Shown piece after piece: positions 19,452 to 29,614 of a stretch of DNA of 64,000 bases. Source of the DNA: Chitiniphilus purpureus (GTDB lineage Bacteria > Pseudomonadota > Gammaproteobacteria > Burkholderiales > Chitinibacteraceae). The notes under the pieces are model-generated. The model had not been told where the DNA came from. It did not search any database and was given only the letters and a program-made list of their open reading frames with translations. Location: positions 1 to 64,000 of the forward strand of contig NZ_CP106753.1 in assembly GCF_025642115.1 (NCBI RefSeq), read 5' to 3'. The position numbers were made by a program, and so were the translations under genes. Positions within the stretch are counted from its first letter, which is position 1. Each line of letters begins with the position of its first letter.

Positions 19452-22400
19452 TCAACTGGTGGGGTCGCGCTGCTCGTCGCGCGCGGCCGGGTCGACATTC
19501 AGCCCGCCGTCCAGCACGAACACGTCCAGCGGGCCATTGGCACTGGGCACCGCGATCTGGGCGGTCCCGGTGGGAGCGGTCTGACTGCCTTCGCCGGCCG
19601 CGCCCTCCTCGCCAGCCGGATTGACGGCAGCGGACGGTGCTCCGGCGGCAACGGTCAATGCCGCACCCGTTGTGGCATCCACCGGCACATAGTTCAATGC
19701 GCCGCCGCCGAGCGTGATGGCCTGCCTGCCCAGCACCAGCTGGGCATTGTCCGGGAAGTTCGGCACCGAGACCGGCGGGGTCACCAGCGTATCGGCCTGC
19801 ACCAGCGGTGCCGGGGTGACCACGAATGCCTGACTGTTGACGGGCGCCTGGGCGAACACGTAGTTGCCGTTCACCGCGGCCAACCCGCCGCCTTCCACGG
19901 CATAGATGCCGGCAGGGCTGGCAGGGTCGGCGATGGTGCGGAACACCAGCGCCCCGGTGGTCGCGGTCTCCTGCGTCTCGCCGTTCACAAAGCCGCTGAC
20001 ACCTCCGGTGAGCGGCACGGGCGCGGCGCCCTGGATCTGCTGCACCGGCATCGCGGTCAGTGTCAGCGTGGCAGGGGTCACGGCGCCATTGGTGGCGTCG
20101 AGCGCGGTCACCGCATAGTTGTTGCCGCCGTTGCCATCGGCAAGGGTGTAGCCGGTGACCCGGACCGTCTTGCCATTGCCGGCGTTCTTGTCGGTGAAGG
20201 CCTGCGCCAGACCAGCGATCGTATCGCCGGCCTGCAGGCCGCTCACCAGCGGTGTGCCGGTCGCGACGACGGTCCCGTCATACGTCTTGCTCACCGGCGT
20301 GGCAGTGAGCAGCAACGGTGCCGGCGTGATGGTGAGTGCCGCATCGTTCAGGCTGATGTCGTAATTGCCTGCGTCCACCCCGCTGACGGCAAGCGCGGAC
20401 TGGTACACCCCGGCATTGCGACCGCTGGCCGCGCCGCCCACGGCCACGTCGTCGCCGCTGAGAAAGCCATTGGTCGCGGGCGCCGGCTGCGCTTGCAGCA
20501 GGCCGTTGTACATCAGGCTTGCCGACTGCGCCGAGACAGTGGCTGCCCGCCGGCCAATCTCGCCGGCGCTGCTGGCCACGCTGGTGACGCTGTAGTTGCC
20601 GCCGCCGGCGCCATCGGTCAGCGTCCAGCCACCCACCACCTGCACCGTCTTGCCCACCCCGGCGTTTTTGTCCGCATAGGTCTGCGTCAGACCGGTCAGG
20701 GTGTCCCCCGCCATCAGACCCATCACCGTCGGTGCGCCAGGGGCGCTGGTGGTGCCGTCGTACACCTTGTTGGCGGCGGTGGCGGCAAGCACCAATGGCG
20801 CCGGGGTGATGGTGCCGATAGGGCCGGTCACACTGGTCGGCAGCACATAGTTCGCCAGATCGGTCGCACCCGCTGGCGCGAAATCACTCCGCGCCAGACT
20901 CACGCTGACCAGCTTGCCGCTGCCGGCATTCCGGTCCGCATAGCTGCCGCTGGTCTTGGTCACCGTGGCACCCTCACTGCCCACAAAGCCGGTCAGCAGG
21001 TAGTTGGCCGGGGCCAGCGTCGCCACCGTGGTGCCGTCATACACCTTGGTGGCCGTGCCGGTCAGCGCACCGGTGATCACCTGCAGTTGCGCCGGCGTGA
21101 TCGTCAAGGTGCCGGGCAGGAACGTCAGTGCATAGTTGGCGGCGGTGAGCCCCTGCGGCACGATGCTGTAGCTGCCCGCATTCACCGCGCCCTGCGCGCT
21201 GCCGCCGTAGCTCAAGGCGCCGCCCAGCACCGCGGCGGTCTCGCCGTTGACGAAGCCGCTGTAGCTCACGCCGTTGCCGCCGCTGTAGGCCAGTGCGTCG
21301 TAGGTCTTGCTGTCCGCGTTGGCGGTGACGGTGAGTGCGGCCGGGTTGATGGTCAGCGCGCTGGCGTTGCCCGCGGCCTGCGCGAACACATAGTTGCCGT
21401 GGTTGGCGGTCAAGCCGCCGCCGTTGATGGCATGGCTGCCGACGTTGCTGGTGGCGCTGGCCGGGCTGCTGAAGGCCAGGCTGCCGCTGGTGGCGCCGGC
21501 CAGCGTCTCGCCGCCGACCAGGCCGGTGACGCTGCCGGTGAAGGCCGGGTTGGTGCCGCCATAGCTGCGGCTGGCAACGTTGGCGGTATAGGTCAGCGTG
21601 GCCGGGTTGACATTGAGCGTGCCGGGTACGAACGACAGCGTGTAGTTGCCGGCGGTGAGCCCCTGCGGCGCGATGCCGTAGCTGCCCACATTCACCGCGC
21701 CCTGTGCCGTGCCGCCATAGCTGAGCGTGCCGCCCAGCACCGCCGCGGTCTCGCCGTTGACGAAGCCGCTGTAGCTCACGCCGTTGCCGCCGCTGTAGGC
21801 CAGTGCGTCGTAGGTCTTGCTGTCCGCGTTGGCGGTGACGGTGAGTGCCGCCGGGGTGATGGTCAGCGCGCTGGCATTGCCCGCTGCCTGTGTGAACACA
21901 TAGTTGCCGTGGTTGGCGGTCAAGCCGCCGCCGTTGATGGCGTAGCTGCCGACGTTGCTGGTGGCGGTGGCCGGGCTGCTGAAGGCCAGGCTGCCGCTGG
22001 TGGCGCCGGCCAGCGTCTCGCCGCCGACCAGGCCGGTGACGCTGCCGGTGAAGGCCGGGTTGGTGCCGCCATAGCTGCGGCTGGCAACGTTGGCGGTGTA
22101 GGTCAGCGTGGCCGGGGTGACGCTGAGCGTGCCGGGTACGAACGACAGCGTGTAGTTGCCAGCGGTGAGCCCCTGCGGCGTGATGCCGTAGCTGCCCGCA
22201 TTCACCGCGCCCTGTGCCGTGCCGCCATAGCTGAGCGTGCCGCCCAGCACCGCGGCGGTCTCGCCGTTGACGAAGCCGCTGTAGCTCACACCATTGCCGC
22301 CGCTGTAGGCCAGTGCATCGTAGGTCTTGCTGGCCGCGTTGGCGGTGACGGTGAGCGGCGCCGGGGTGATGGTACCGATAGAGCCGGTCACACTGGTCGG

Positions 22401-25400
22401 CAGCACATAGTTCGCCAGATCGGTCGCACCCGCTGGGGCGAAATCACTCCGCGCCAGACTCACGCTGACCAGCTTGCCGCTGCCGGCATTCCGGTCCGCA
22501 TAGCTGCCGCTGGTCTTGGTCACCGTGGCACCATCACTGCCCACGAAGCCGGTCAGCAGGTAGTTGGCCGGTGCCAGCGTCGCCACCGTGGTGCCGTCGT
22601 ACACCTTGGTGGCCGTGCCGGTCAGTGCGCCGGTGATCACCTGCAGATGCGTCGGCGTGATCGTCAAGGCACCGGGCAGGAACGTCAGCGCGTAATTGGC
22701 GGCGGTAAGCCCCTGCGGCACGATGCTGTAGCTGCCCACATTCACCGCGCCCTGTGCCGTGCCGCCGTAGCTGAGCGTGCCGCCCAGCACCGCAGCGGTC
22801 TCACCGTTGACGAAGCCGCTGTAGCTCACGCCGTTGCCGCCGCTATAGGCCAGTGCGTCGTAGGTCTTGCTGTCCGCGTTGGCGGTGACGGTGAGTGCGG
22901 CCGGGTTGATGGTCAGCGCAGTGGCATTCCCTGCGGCCTGCGCGAACACATAGTTGCCGTGGTTGGCGGTCAGCCCGCCGCCGTTGATGGCGTAGCTGCC
23001 GACGTTGCTGGTGGCGCTGGCCGGGCTGCTGAAGGCCAGGCTGCCGCTGGTGGCGCCGGCCAGCGTCTCGCCACCGACCAGGCCGGTGACGCTGCCGGTG
23101 AAGGCCGGGTTGGTGCCGCCGTAGCTACGGCTGGCAACGTTGGCGGTATAGGTCAGCGTGGCCGGGCTGACACTGAGCGTGCCGGGTACGAACGACAGCG
23201 TGTAGTTGCCGGCGGTGAGCCCCTGCGGCGTGATGCCGTAGCTGCCCACATTCACCGCGCCCTGTGCCGTGCCACCATAGCTGAGCGTGCCGCCCAGCAC
23301 CGCGGCGGTCTCGCCGTTGACGAAGCCGCTGTAGCTCACGCCGTTGCCGCCGCTGTAGGCCAGTGCGTCGTAGGTCTTGCTGTCCGCGTTGGCGGTGACG
23401 GTGAGTGCGGCCGGGTTGATGGTCAGCGCGCTGGCGTTGCCCGCGGCCTGCGCGAACACATAGTTGCCGTGGTTGGCGGTCAAGCCGCCGCCGTTGATGG
23501 CATGGCTGCCGACGTTGCTGGTGGCGCTGGCCGGGCTGCTGAAGGCCAGGCTGCCGCTGGTGGCGCCGGCCAGCGTCTCGCCGCCGACCAGGCCGGTGAC
23601 GCTGCCGGTGAAGGCCGGGTTGGTGCCGCCGTAGCTACGGCTGGCAACGTTGGCGGTATAGGTCAGCGTGGCCGGGCTGACATTGAGCGTGCCGGGTACG
23701 AACGACAGCGTGTAGTTGCCAGCGGTGAGCCCCTGCGGCGTGATGCCGTAGCTGCCCGCATTCACCGCGCCCTGTGCCGTGCCGCCATAGCTGAGCGTGC
23801 CGCCCAGCACCGCAGCGGTCTCGCCGTTGACGAAGCCGCTGTAGCTCACGCCGTTGCCGCCGCTGTAGGCCAATGCGTCGTAGGTCTTGCTGTCCGCGTT
23901 GGCGGTGACGGTGAGTGCGGCCGGGTTGATGGTCAGCGCGCTGGCGTTGCCCGCGGCCTGCGCGAACACATAGTTGCCGTGGTTGGCGGTCAAGCCGCCG
24001 CCGTTGATGGCATGGCTGCCGACGTTGCTGGTGGCGCTGGCCGGGCTGCTGAAGGCCAGGCTGCCGCTGGTGGCGCCGGCCAGCGTCTCGCCGCCGACCA
24101 GGCCGGTGACGCTGCCGGTGAAGGCCGGGTTGGTGCCGCCGTAGCTACGGCTGGCAACGTTGGCGGTATAGGTCAGCGTGGCCGGGCTGACACTGAGCGT
24201 GCCGGGTACGAACGACAGCGTGTAGTTGCCGGCAGTGAGCCCCTGCGGCGTGATGCCGTAGCTGCCCGCATTCACCGCGCCCTGCGCCGTGCCGCCGTAG
24301 CTGAGCGTGCCGCCCAGCACCGCAGTGGTCTCGCCGTTGACGAAGCCGCTGTAGCTCACGCCATTGCCGCCGCTGTAGGCCAGTGCGTCGTAGGTCTTGC
24401 TGTCCGCGTTGGCGGTGACGGTGAGTGCGGCCGGGTTGATGGTCAGCGCAGTGGCATTCCCTGCGGCCTGCGCGAACACATAGTTGCCGTGGTTGGCGGT
24501 CAGCCCGCCGCCGTTGATGGCGTAGCTGCCGACGTTGCTGGTGGCGGTGGCCGGGCTGCTGAAGGCCAGGCTGCCGCTGGTGGCGCCGGCCAGCGTCTCG
24601 CCACCGACCAGGCCGGTGACGCTGCCGGTGAAGGCCGGGTTGGTGCCGCCGTAGCTACGGCTGGCAACGTTGGCGGTATAGGTCAGCGTGGCCGGGCTGA
24701 CACTGAGCGTGCCGGGTACGAACGACAGCGTGTAGTTGCCGGCAGTGAGCCCCTGCGGCGTGATGCCGTAGCTGCCCGCATTCACCGCGCCCTGCGCCGT
24801 GCCGCCGTAGCTGAGCGTGCCGCCCAGCACCGCCGCGGTCTCGCCGTTGACGAAGCCGCTGTAGCTCACGCCATTGCCGCCGCTGTAGGCCAGTGCGTCG
24901 TAGGTCTTGCTGTCCGCGTTGGCGGTGACGGTAAGCGCGGCCGGCGTGATATTGGCAGTGGTGTTGATGCCGCCGAAGCCACCCACCGTGTAGTTGCCCG
25001 CGTCGGCCCCCGCCAGCGTCACACCGGTGATGTTGACGTTGATGCCATTGCCGACGTTTGCCTGCGCAAAGCTGCCGGTGGCATTGAGGGTGATGCTGTC
25101 GCCGACCACCAGATCGGACGAGGTGACCGCGGCAGCGGTGGTGCCGTCATACACTTTGTTCGTTGCCGCGAAATTGGTCAGTGCCTTGGGCGAGACCGTA
25201 TAGGTGCCCTGGTTGAAGTAGGCCACCGCGTAGCTGATGCCCTGGTAGTTGGCAGGGTTGTTGGACGAGCTGACCAGTTCGGTGTAGCTACCGGCGTTCT
25301 TGCCCGGGGTATTGAATACCAGTGGTCCCAGCGCAGTGACGGTGAAGCCCCCTGGCCCGCCCAGCGAGGTCGGCGTGGGCAGGCCGGCGGTCGAGGTGGT

Positions 25401-27443
25401 GCCGTCGTAGGTGCGGCTGCCCGAGCCGGTGAACACATAGATGGGCAGCATCGCCATGTTCACCACGTTGTAGCCAGCGTAGGTGTAACTGTTGTTGCCC
25501 CCCGGGATGACCATGGTGCCGCAGTTGGGATAGCCGGGATGGCAGGGCGGGCTCTGGGTGAACTGGGCCGCCTGGTTGTTCCCGTTCAACCGGAACAGCA
25601 TATGCGCCACGCTGGGAGCCCAGAACTGGATGCGCGCCTGGTTGCCGTTGTTCACCAGACCGAGCGAGCCCAGCACGTTCTGCGTGTTGTTGACGTTGAC
25701 CACGATGTTGCCGCTGGTTGCACCGGTGCGGAACGTGGTGACGGTGCCGGAGTTGCCTTCCACGCCGAACGCGAACTCGCGCGCGTCGCCCGAGCTGGTG
25801 GCGTTGATGTAGAGATTGCCCCCGCCGCTGTCGATCGTGGCCCCGGAGAGTACGTAGACCCCCGCCTTGGTGGCGTCGTACGACGGCGTGGTCGCGGTGG
25901 TATGGCCATTGAGGACGATGGTCCCGCCCGCCGAGCCGATCGACACATTGGTACCGACACGCACCGCCGGTGTGCTGGCACTGCTGTTGATCGCGTAGCC
26001 GATGCCGTTCGCCTGCGCCGTGGTGATGCTCCCGCCGGCGCCGCCGATCATGATGCGCCCGCCATTCGAGGCCAGATTGGCGTTGATCGCCACCCCGCCC
26101 ACGGCACTGCTGCTGTTGTTGGCCGCGCTCAGGGTGAGGCCGAGCTGGCCAACGGTGGCGGTGATCGGGCTGCTGACGGTGATGCTGCGGTCGGCACGCA
26201 GCGTCAGGGTGGCGTTGCCCCCGGCTGTCTTGCTGATCGGGCTGGCCACCGTGATGTCGCCCGAGCCGGCGGCGCCGCCGCCATAGACCGGATTGCTGGT
26301 CACCGTCGACACCGTCACGCTGGTTCCCGTATTCAGCGCGCCCGCGATATTGGCCGCGGCTGTGACGTTGATGTTGTAGTCGAACGGATCGATCAGCCAT
26401 TCGCCGCCCTGGCCGTGGGCAGCGCCCGCATCGATCTGCAGCGCGCCGGTGTCGACCCGCGCCGCGGACGTCTCGATGAAGCCGCCGTCGCCACCATTGG
26501 GTGCGCTTGCGTCCAATCTGCCGGTGGCATGCAGTTCGCCATGCTGCAGATCGCCGAGCAGCACGATTTCGCCGCGCTCACCGCTGGCCAGGGTGCGTGC
26601 CTGGATCAGGCCGGTCTGGTTCACCACGGACCGCGCCAGCTGGTCCGCTGCCTTGGCGGTGAGCAGCACCTTGCCGCCGTCGGCCAGGATGGCGCCTCCG
26701 TTTTCCACCAGGCCATCGAGCACACCGCGCTCGACCTCCAGTTGCACCGGGCCGCCGATATCCAGCGTCACCGTGCTGCCCGAAGCCAGCAGCGTCTGCC
26801 CCTGCGGCGTCTCGATGCGGCCGGTATTGACCACCTTGGCCGCGATCAGGGCCACCGTGCCGCCTGTCGCCGTGCGCAGCAGCCCCTGGTTGGTGACGCT
26901 GCCGCTGCCGCTGCCTTCGAACCGGTACCGGCCCGCGAGGAAATCATGGTCCGAGAGCGACAGCGTCGAAGCGACAAGGCCGGCGACATCCACCTGTGCG
27001 GTGGGCGAGAACAGGATTCCGTTCGGATTGAGCAGGAACACCTGCCCATTGGCACGCAGCGCGCCCTGGATGTTCGACACGCCGGCGCCGACCACCCGGT
27101 TCAACGCCACCGCCGCCGCCGAGGGCTGCACGAATTGCACCGTATGCCCGGCACCGATATCGAAGCTCTGCCAGTTGGTCACCAGCTTGCCGGTATCCTG
27201 CCTGATCGTCAGCGTGTCGGCCTGCCGGCTGAGCTGGGCCGCGCCCTGCGTGATCTGTGCCCCGGTAGGTAGCGGCTCGGCCCAGACAGCCGGCACGCCC
27301 AGCAGGGTGGCGGCCACCGCGCCGAGCACGCGGCAACGCGCAGCCTTGCCACCGGCGCGGGCAAATTCGGCGACTGCGACAAAGCAGCCGAGACGGGTGG
27401 ACCAGATCAGGCGATATACATGGTTCATTGAGGGTGGGCGCAT
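19452..27443 (-). CDS. Giant TpsA exoprotein with FHA-type secretion domain and tandem MBG/YDG repeats
   Basis: A 2663-residue secreted adhesin-like protein. It begins with an extended signal peptide (ESPR type: NHVYRLIWSTRLGCFVAVAE, then a hydrophobic core ending VPAVWA). The TPS secretion domain follows (about residues 50-300) with NRVVGAGVSNIQGALRANGQ and NPNGILFSPTA near 138. After a beta-helix-like region come MBG/YDG domains (KTYDALAYSGGNGVSYSGFV; KVYDGTTVATLAPANYLLTG), many in near-identical 170-residue units. There is no cysteine-rich or toxin C-terminus; it ends in an Asp/Pro/Ala-rich tail. AAGGAG precedes the ATG at 27443; ATG 27428 is an alternative. tpsB lies 22 bases downstream. 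Probable roles are adhesion, biofilm or surface colonisation (inference). Confidence 0.93.
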   Translation of the reverse strand: MRPPSMNHVYRLIWSTRLGCFVAVAEFARAGGKAARCRVLGAVAATLLGVPAVWAEPLPTGAQITQGAAQLSRQADTLTIRQDTGKLVTNWQSFDIGAGHTVQFVQPSAAAVALNRVVGAGVSNIQGALRANGQVFLLNPNGILFSPTAQVDVAGLVASTLSLSDHDFLAGRYRFEGSGSGSVTNQGLLRTATGGTVALIAAKVVNTGRIETPQGQTLLASGSTVTLDIGGPVQLEVERGVLDGLVENGGAILADGGKVLLTAKAADQLARSVVNQTGLIQARTLASGERGEIVLLGDLQHGELHATGRLDASAPNGGDGGFIETSAARVDTGALQIDAGAAHGQGGEWLIDPFDYNINVTAAANIAGALNTGTSVTVSTVTSNPVYGGGAAGSGDITVASPISKTAGGNATLTLRADRSITVSSPITATVGQLGLTLSAANNSSSAVGGVAINANLASNGGRIMIGGAGGSITTAQANGIGYAINSSASTPAVRVGTNVSIGSAGGTIVLNGHTTATTPSYDATKAGVYVLSGATIDSGGGNLYINATSSGDAREFAFGVEGNSGTVTTFRTGATSGNIVVNVNNTQNVLGSLGLVNNGNQARIQFWAPSVAHMLFRLNGNNQAAQFTQSPPCHPGYPNCGTMVIPGGNNSYTYAGYNVVNMAMLPIYVFTGSGSRTYDGTTSTAGLPTPTSLGGPGGFTVTALGPLVFNTPGKNAGSYTELVSSSNNPANYQGISYAVAYFNQGTYTVSPKALTNFAATNKVYDGTTAAAVTSSDLVVGDSITLNATGSFAQANVGNGINVNITGVTLAGADAGNYTVGGFGGINTTANITPAALTVTANADSKTYDALAYSGGNGVSYSGFVNGETAAVLGGTLSYGGTAQGAVNAGSYGITPQGLTAGNYTLSFVPGTLSVSPATLTYTANVASRSYGGTNPAFTGSVTGLVGGETLAGATSGSLAFSSPATATSNVGSYAINGGGLTANHGNYVFAQAAGNATALTINPAALTVTANADSKTYDALAYSGGNGVSYSGFVNGETTAVLGGTLSYGGTAQGAVNAGSYGITPQGLTAGNYTLSFVPGTLSVSPATLTYTANVASRSYGGTNPAFTGSVTGLVGGETLAGATSGSLAFSSPASATSNVGSHAINGGGLTANHGNYVFAQAAGNASALTINPAALTVTANADSKTYDALAYSGGNGVSYSGFVNGETAAVLGGTLSYGGTAQGAVNAGSYGITPQGLTAGNYTLSFVPGTLNVSPATLTYTANVASRSYGGTNPAFTGSVTGLVGGETLAGATSGSLAFSSPASATSNVGSHAINGGGLTANHGNYVFAQAAGNASALTINPAALTVTANADSKTYDALAYSGGNGVSYSGFVNGETAAVLGGTLSYGGTAQGAVNVGSYGITPQGLTAGNYTLSFVPGTLSVSPATLTYTANVASRSYGGTNPAFTGSVTGLVGGETLAGATSGSLAFSSPASATSNVGSYAINGGGLTANHGNYVFAQAAGNATALTINPAALTVTANADSKTYDALAYSGGNGVSYSGFVNGETAAVLGGTLSYGGTAQGAVNVGSYSIVPQGLTAANYALTFLPGALTITPTHLQVITGALTGTATKVYDGTTVATLAPANYLLTGFVGSDGATVTKTSGSYADRNAGSGKLVSVSLARSDFAPAGATDLANYVLPTSVTGSIGTITPAPLTVTANAASKTYDALAYSGGNGVSYSGFVNGETAAVLGGTLSYGGTAQGAVNAGSYGITPQGLTAGNYTLSFVPGTLSVTPATLTYTANVASRSYGGTNPAFTGSVTGLVGGETLAGATSGSLAFSSPATATSNVGSYAINGGGLTANHGNYVFTQAAGNASALTITPAALTVTANADSKTYDALAYSGGNGVSYSGFVNGETAAVLGGTLSYGGTAQGAVNVGSYGIAPQGLTAGNYTLSFVPGTLNVNPATLTYTANVASRSYGGTNPAFTGSVTGLVGGETLAGATSGSLAFSSPASATSNVGSHAINGGGLTANHGNYVFAQAAGNASALTINPAALTVTANADSKTYDALAYSGGNGVSYSGFVNGETAAVLGGALSYGGSAQGAVNAGSYSIVPQGLTAANYALTFLPGTLTITPAQLQVITGALTGTATKVYDGTTVATLAPANYLLTGFVGSEGATVTKTSGSYADRNAGSGKLVSVSLARSDFAPAGATDLANYVLPTSVTGPIGTITPAPLVLAATAANKVYDGTTSAPGAPTVMGLMAGDTLTGLTQTYADKNAGVGKTVQVVGGWTLTDGAGGGNYSVTSVASSAGEIGRRAATVSAQSASLMYNGLLQAQPAPATNGFLSGDDVAVGGAASGRNAGVYQSALAVSGVDAGNYDISLNDAALTITPAPLLLTATPVSKTYDGTVVATGTPLVSGLQAGDTIAGLAQAFTDKNAGNGKTVRVTGYTLADGNGGNNYAVTALDATNGAVTPATLTLTAMPVQQIQGAAPVPLTGGVSGFVNGETQETATTGALVFRTIADPASPAGIYAVEGGGLAAVNGNYVFAQAPVNSQAFVVTPAPLVQADTLVTPPVSVPNFPDNAQLVLGRQAITLGGGALNYVPVDATTGAALTVAAGAPSAAVNPAGEEGAAGEGSQTAPTGTAQIAVPSANGPLDVFVLDGGLNVDPAARDEQRDPTS
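21301..22320 (-). repeat. 510-base tandem repeats within tpsA (two units)
   Basis: The marker TAGGTCTTGCTG recurs at 21301, 21811 and 22321, giving two in-frame 510-base (170-residue) units. The unit at 22321 begins with a slightly diverged version (GGCC for GTCC). Confidence 0.9.
22861..24900 (-). repeat. 510-base tandem repeats within tpsA (four units)
   Basis: The same marker recurs at 22861, 23371, 23881, 24391 and 24901, i.e. four exact 510-base steps. Units differ by only a few bases, so the number is likely to vary by recombination and be hard to assemble. Between this block and the next (22321-22860) the step is 540 bases and carries a different YDG-type module. Confidence 0.92.
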
Positions 27444-28206
27444 CGAGCTGCTCCTTGAATCCCAAACTTGTCTTTCGATGAAATCCGCCCGTCAAATTAA
27501 AGCCGTTTAATCCTGGTCTTTTTCCTTGGGAGCGTTACGTGATGGCTACCCCTGGCTATTGTTTTAGCCGCCATTTCGCCGTACCGACAGTTTCAGTGGT
27601 CCGGCTTTTGAATAAGAATATTAGTTTTTGCGAATATATAGAGTGCAAAGCCGCAGCAGGATGAGGCCAATACCTTATTCTGGCGGGCAGCCGATATACG
27701 GACAGATGCGGCAGGCACCGCGCCATACCCGGTCTTGCCCGGCACCATGGCCTGCACGGGATACGGCAACGGCGGCAACCGGCATGGAATACGGCCAACC
27801 CCAGTGCGCGGCACGACAGGGCAAGGCCGGGTTGGAATCAACCGTCCAACCATGGCCATGCCCGATGCAGTGCCGGCCACGGCCCGTGCAATACCCCGGC
27901 GGGATGGGCCGCAACCAGCGTGGCGGATCGCACCGCGGGCAAGCACCGGGCGGCAGGGCGTGCACAACCGATCATCCACACGGCGTCGGCTGCGCAAAGG
28001 ATGAGAAGGCACGATGCTGTGCCCTCTCCCATGCATGACGCAGGACAGCGCGCCCTCAGCGCTGCCAAGCAAAATCCGGCAAAGCGGTGCCGGCAGCCAG
28101 TGCAGACCGTCCTGAACGGCGACGGATCGGACCTCCCGTGAGCACCGACAGCGTGGGTCATACGGCACATGGGCACGACGCAACCATCAGGTTTTGTCGG
28201 CGGCGC
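27444..28206. other. Long leader/spacer upstream of tpsA
   Basis: About 760 bases with no supported gene. The part next to tpsA (27444-27660) is less GC-rich and could form small hairpins, for example GGCTA/TAGCC with a 6-base loop at 27554-27569; it probably holds the promoter and a long 5' leader. The remaining 27660-28200 is GC-rich with overlapping open frames but no domain or ribosome binding site that I trust. Confidence 0.45.
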
Positions 28207-29202
28207 CTAGTGAAGCAGCGCAGCCCCTCCCTCGTATGGCATGGGTTGGGAGGGATTGCCTATGGTGGTCTCGCCAAAGGTGGGATGCGTGGCCTCGGCC
28301 GGGCGGCACAGGTCCGGACTGTTGCATGCCCAGATGCTGATCCAGGCTTGCGGGTCCGGATTGACGCGCGCAAAGGTGCCCTGCGTGCGCCAGTATTCCG
28401 CCGGCCGGCACGTGTTCGCGCTGCACTCGGACGGGACCTCGAACCGGGTCAGACGCCCCAGCACCTGACCCTGCTCGCGTACCTCCACATAGGCCGGTAT
28501 GGCCGTAGTGCCCCCCGCGATGCTCTGCAGGGAAACCTCCAGGTTGGTGCCCTGCCACTGCAGCCGCGCACTGTACCGGCTGGGCAGGCTGGCCGGCGGC
28601 GGCACCGGGTCCGCCGTCCTGATCCAGGCTCCCTGCAGCGTATCGTCGGGCGCCTCGCCCTGGGTCCACCACCTTGCCTGCCAGACCGCATCATCGAAAA
28701 TCGCCCTGTCGTCCGCCTGATAGGCACGCGTTGCGGACCAGCGGGCAATCCCGTCCGGCCAGACCACTGTCCACGGCCCATGGAGGGGCCCGGGTTGCTG
28801 GCCCTGCGTCCACCACTGCGCCTCGTAGACAAGGCCGCTGCTGCTTGCGCGATCCCCTTTCTGATAGATCTTGCCAGCGTCCCAGGGTGGCGCGCTGAGC
28901 GAGTCCGGCACCGCCCAACCTGCGGCGGCAATCTGTTCATCCAGCAGCGCATGGACGATCGCACGGGGTTGATAGCTGTAGAGCCGGTAGGCGACCCGGA
29001 TCTCGAATGGCATCGGGCAACTGTAGTCGCGACCGGAATCGGTCAGCGGCCGCCGGAGCGGCAGCTTGGCATCCTCGGGCGTGCGGAGCGGCAAGCGCGC
29101 GTGGTACCCGGTGTAGAAGGGATCGGGCGGCGGCGGCACACAGGTGGCCGCGGCTGTTGCGGCAAAGCCAAGAAAGAGCGCACCAAGCAACTTCAGGTTC
29201 AT
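28207..29202 (-). CDS. Secreted protein with two type 5/12 (chitin-type) carbohydrate-binding modules
   Basis: A 331-residue protein with a signal peptide (MNLKLLGALFLGFAATAAA, cleavage before TCVPP). Two CBM5/12-like modules are visible: KIYQKGDRASSSGLVYEAQW with WTQGQQPGP near residues 110-145, and TRAYQADDRAIFDDAVWQAR with WWTQGEAPDD near 150-185, each with the paired Trp of chitin-binding surfaces. The C-terminal 130 residues (RLQWQGTNLEVSLQSIAGGT and a Cys-rich SECSANTCR/WACNSPDLC region) are unassigned; four cysteines suggest disulfides. GGAG stands before the ATG. It is divergent from two CBM-containing paralogues, suggesting a shared polysaccharide-related role. Confidence 0.82.
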   Translation of the reverse strand: MNLKLLGALFLGFAATAAATCVPPPPDPFYTGYHARLPLRTPEDAKLPLRRPLTDSGRDYSCPMPFEIRVAYRLYSYQPRAIVHALLDEQIAAAGWAVPDSLSAPPWDAGKIYQKGDRASSSGLVYEAQWWTQGQQPGPLHGPWTVVWPDGIARWSATRAYQADDRAIFDDAVWQARWWTQGEAPDDTLQGAWIRTADPVPPPASLPSRYSARLQWQGTNLEVSLQSIAGGTTAIPAYVEVREQGQVLGRLTRFEVPSECSANTCRPAEYWRTQGTFARVNPDPQAWISIWACNSPDLCRPAEATHPTFGETTIGNPSQPMPYEGGAALLH

Positions 29203-29614
29203 GTTGTCTCCGGAATTATGCGTATGGGGAATACCCCCGGCTCAACCTAGTAAACGCCGATATGGCAAACAAATAAGCACCTGATGAATTGGCGAAATGG
29301 GCCGACTGTCTTGTGCAGTGCAAATCAGGCCGGGCAATCCGAGGCACCGCCGACATGCCCGCCAATTGCCAATGGCAATCGCCAATCCGGGCAGGCATCC
29401 TGCCGCCACCGAATTGCCGGGCACGCCAACAGGTGTGCATCAGCAAATCACTACATCAGCAGATGGCAATGGAGCTGTTGTTTTTGAACACGTCCCAGCA
29501 GCAAAACCGCATGCACGATTGAACCCATGCTGCTGTCCTGGCACCGTGACATGGCCTGACGAACGGCCGGTACAGGCCCGCGTCGGGCATCCCATCAAAC
29601 TGGAGGATGTACCC
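29203..29614. other. Divergent intergenic region between CBM-protein genes
   Basis: About 410 bases carrying both promoters. The half next to 29615 resembles the region upstream of the second paralogue (about 31020-31232), including the shared elements CTGTTGTTT, CGATTGAA and CTCCTGGCACCGTG-like CTGGCACCGTG, so the promoter region was duplicated with the gene. Confidence 0.6.

Noticed and set aside
20493..27272. A 2259-codon plus-strand open frame antisense to tpsA
   Set aside because: It exists only because the repeated, GC-rich tpsA codons leave the antisense frame free of stops. Its translation is a low-complexity Ala/Gly/Arg/Gln repeat mirroring the tpsA units, with no domain or ribosome binding site.
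27593..28183. A 196-codon minus-strand open frame upstream of tpsA
   Set aside because: No ribosome binding site, domain or codon-usage support; composition is typical of random GC-rich frames.
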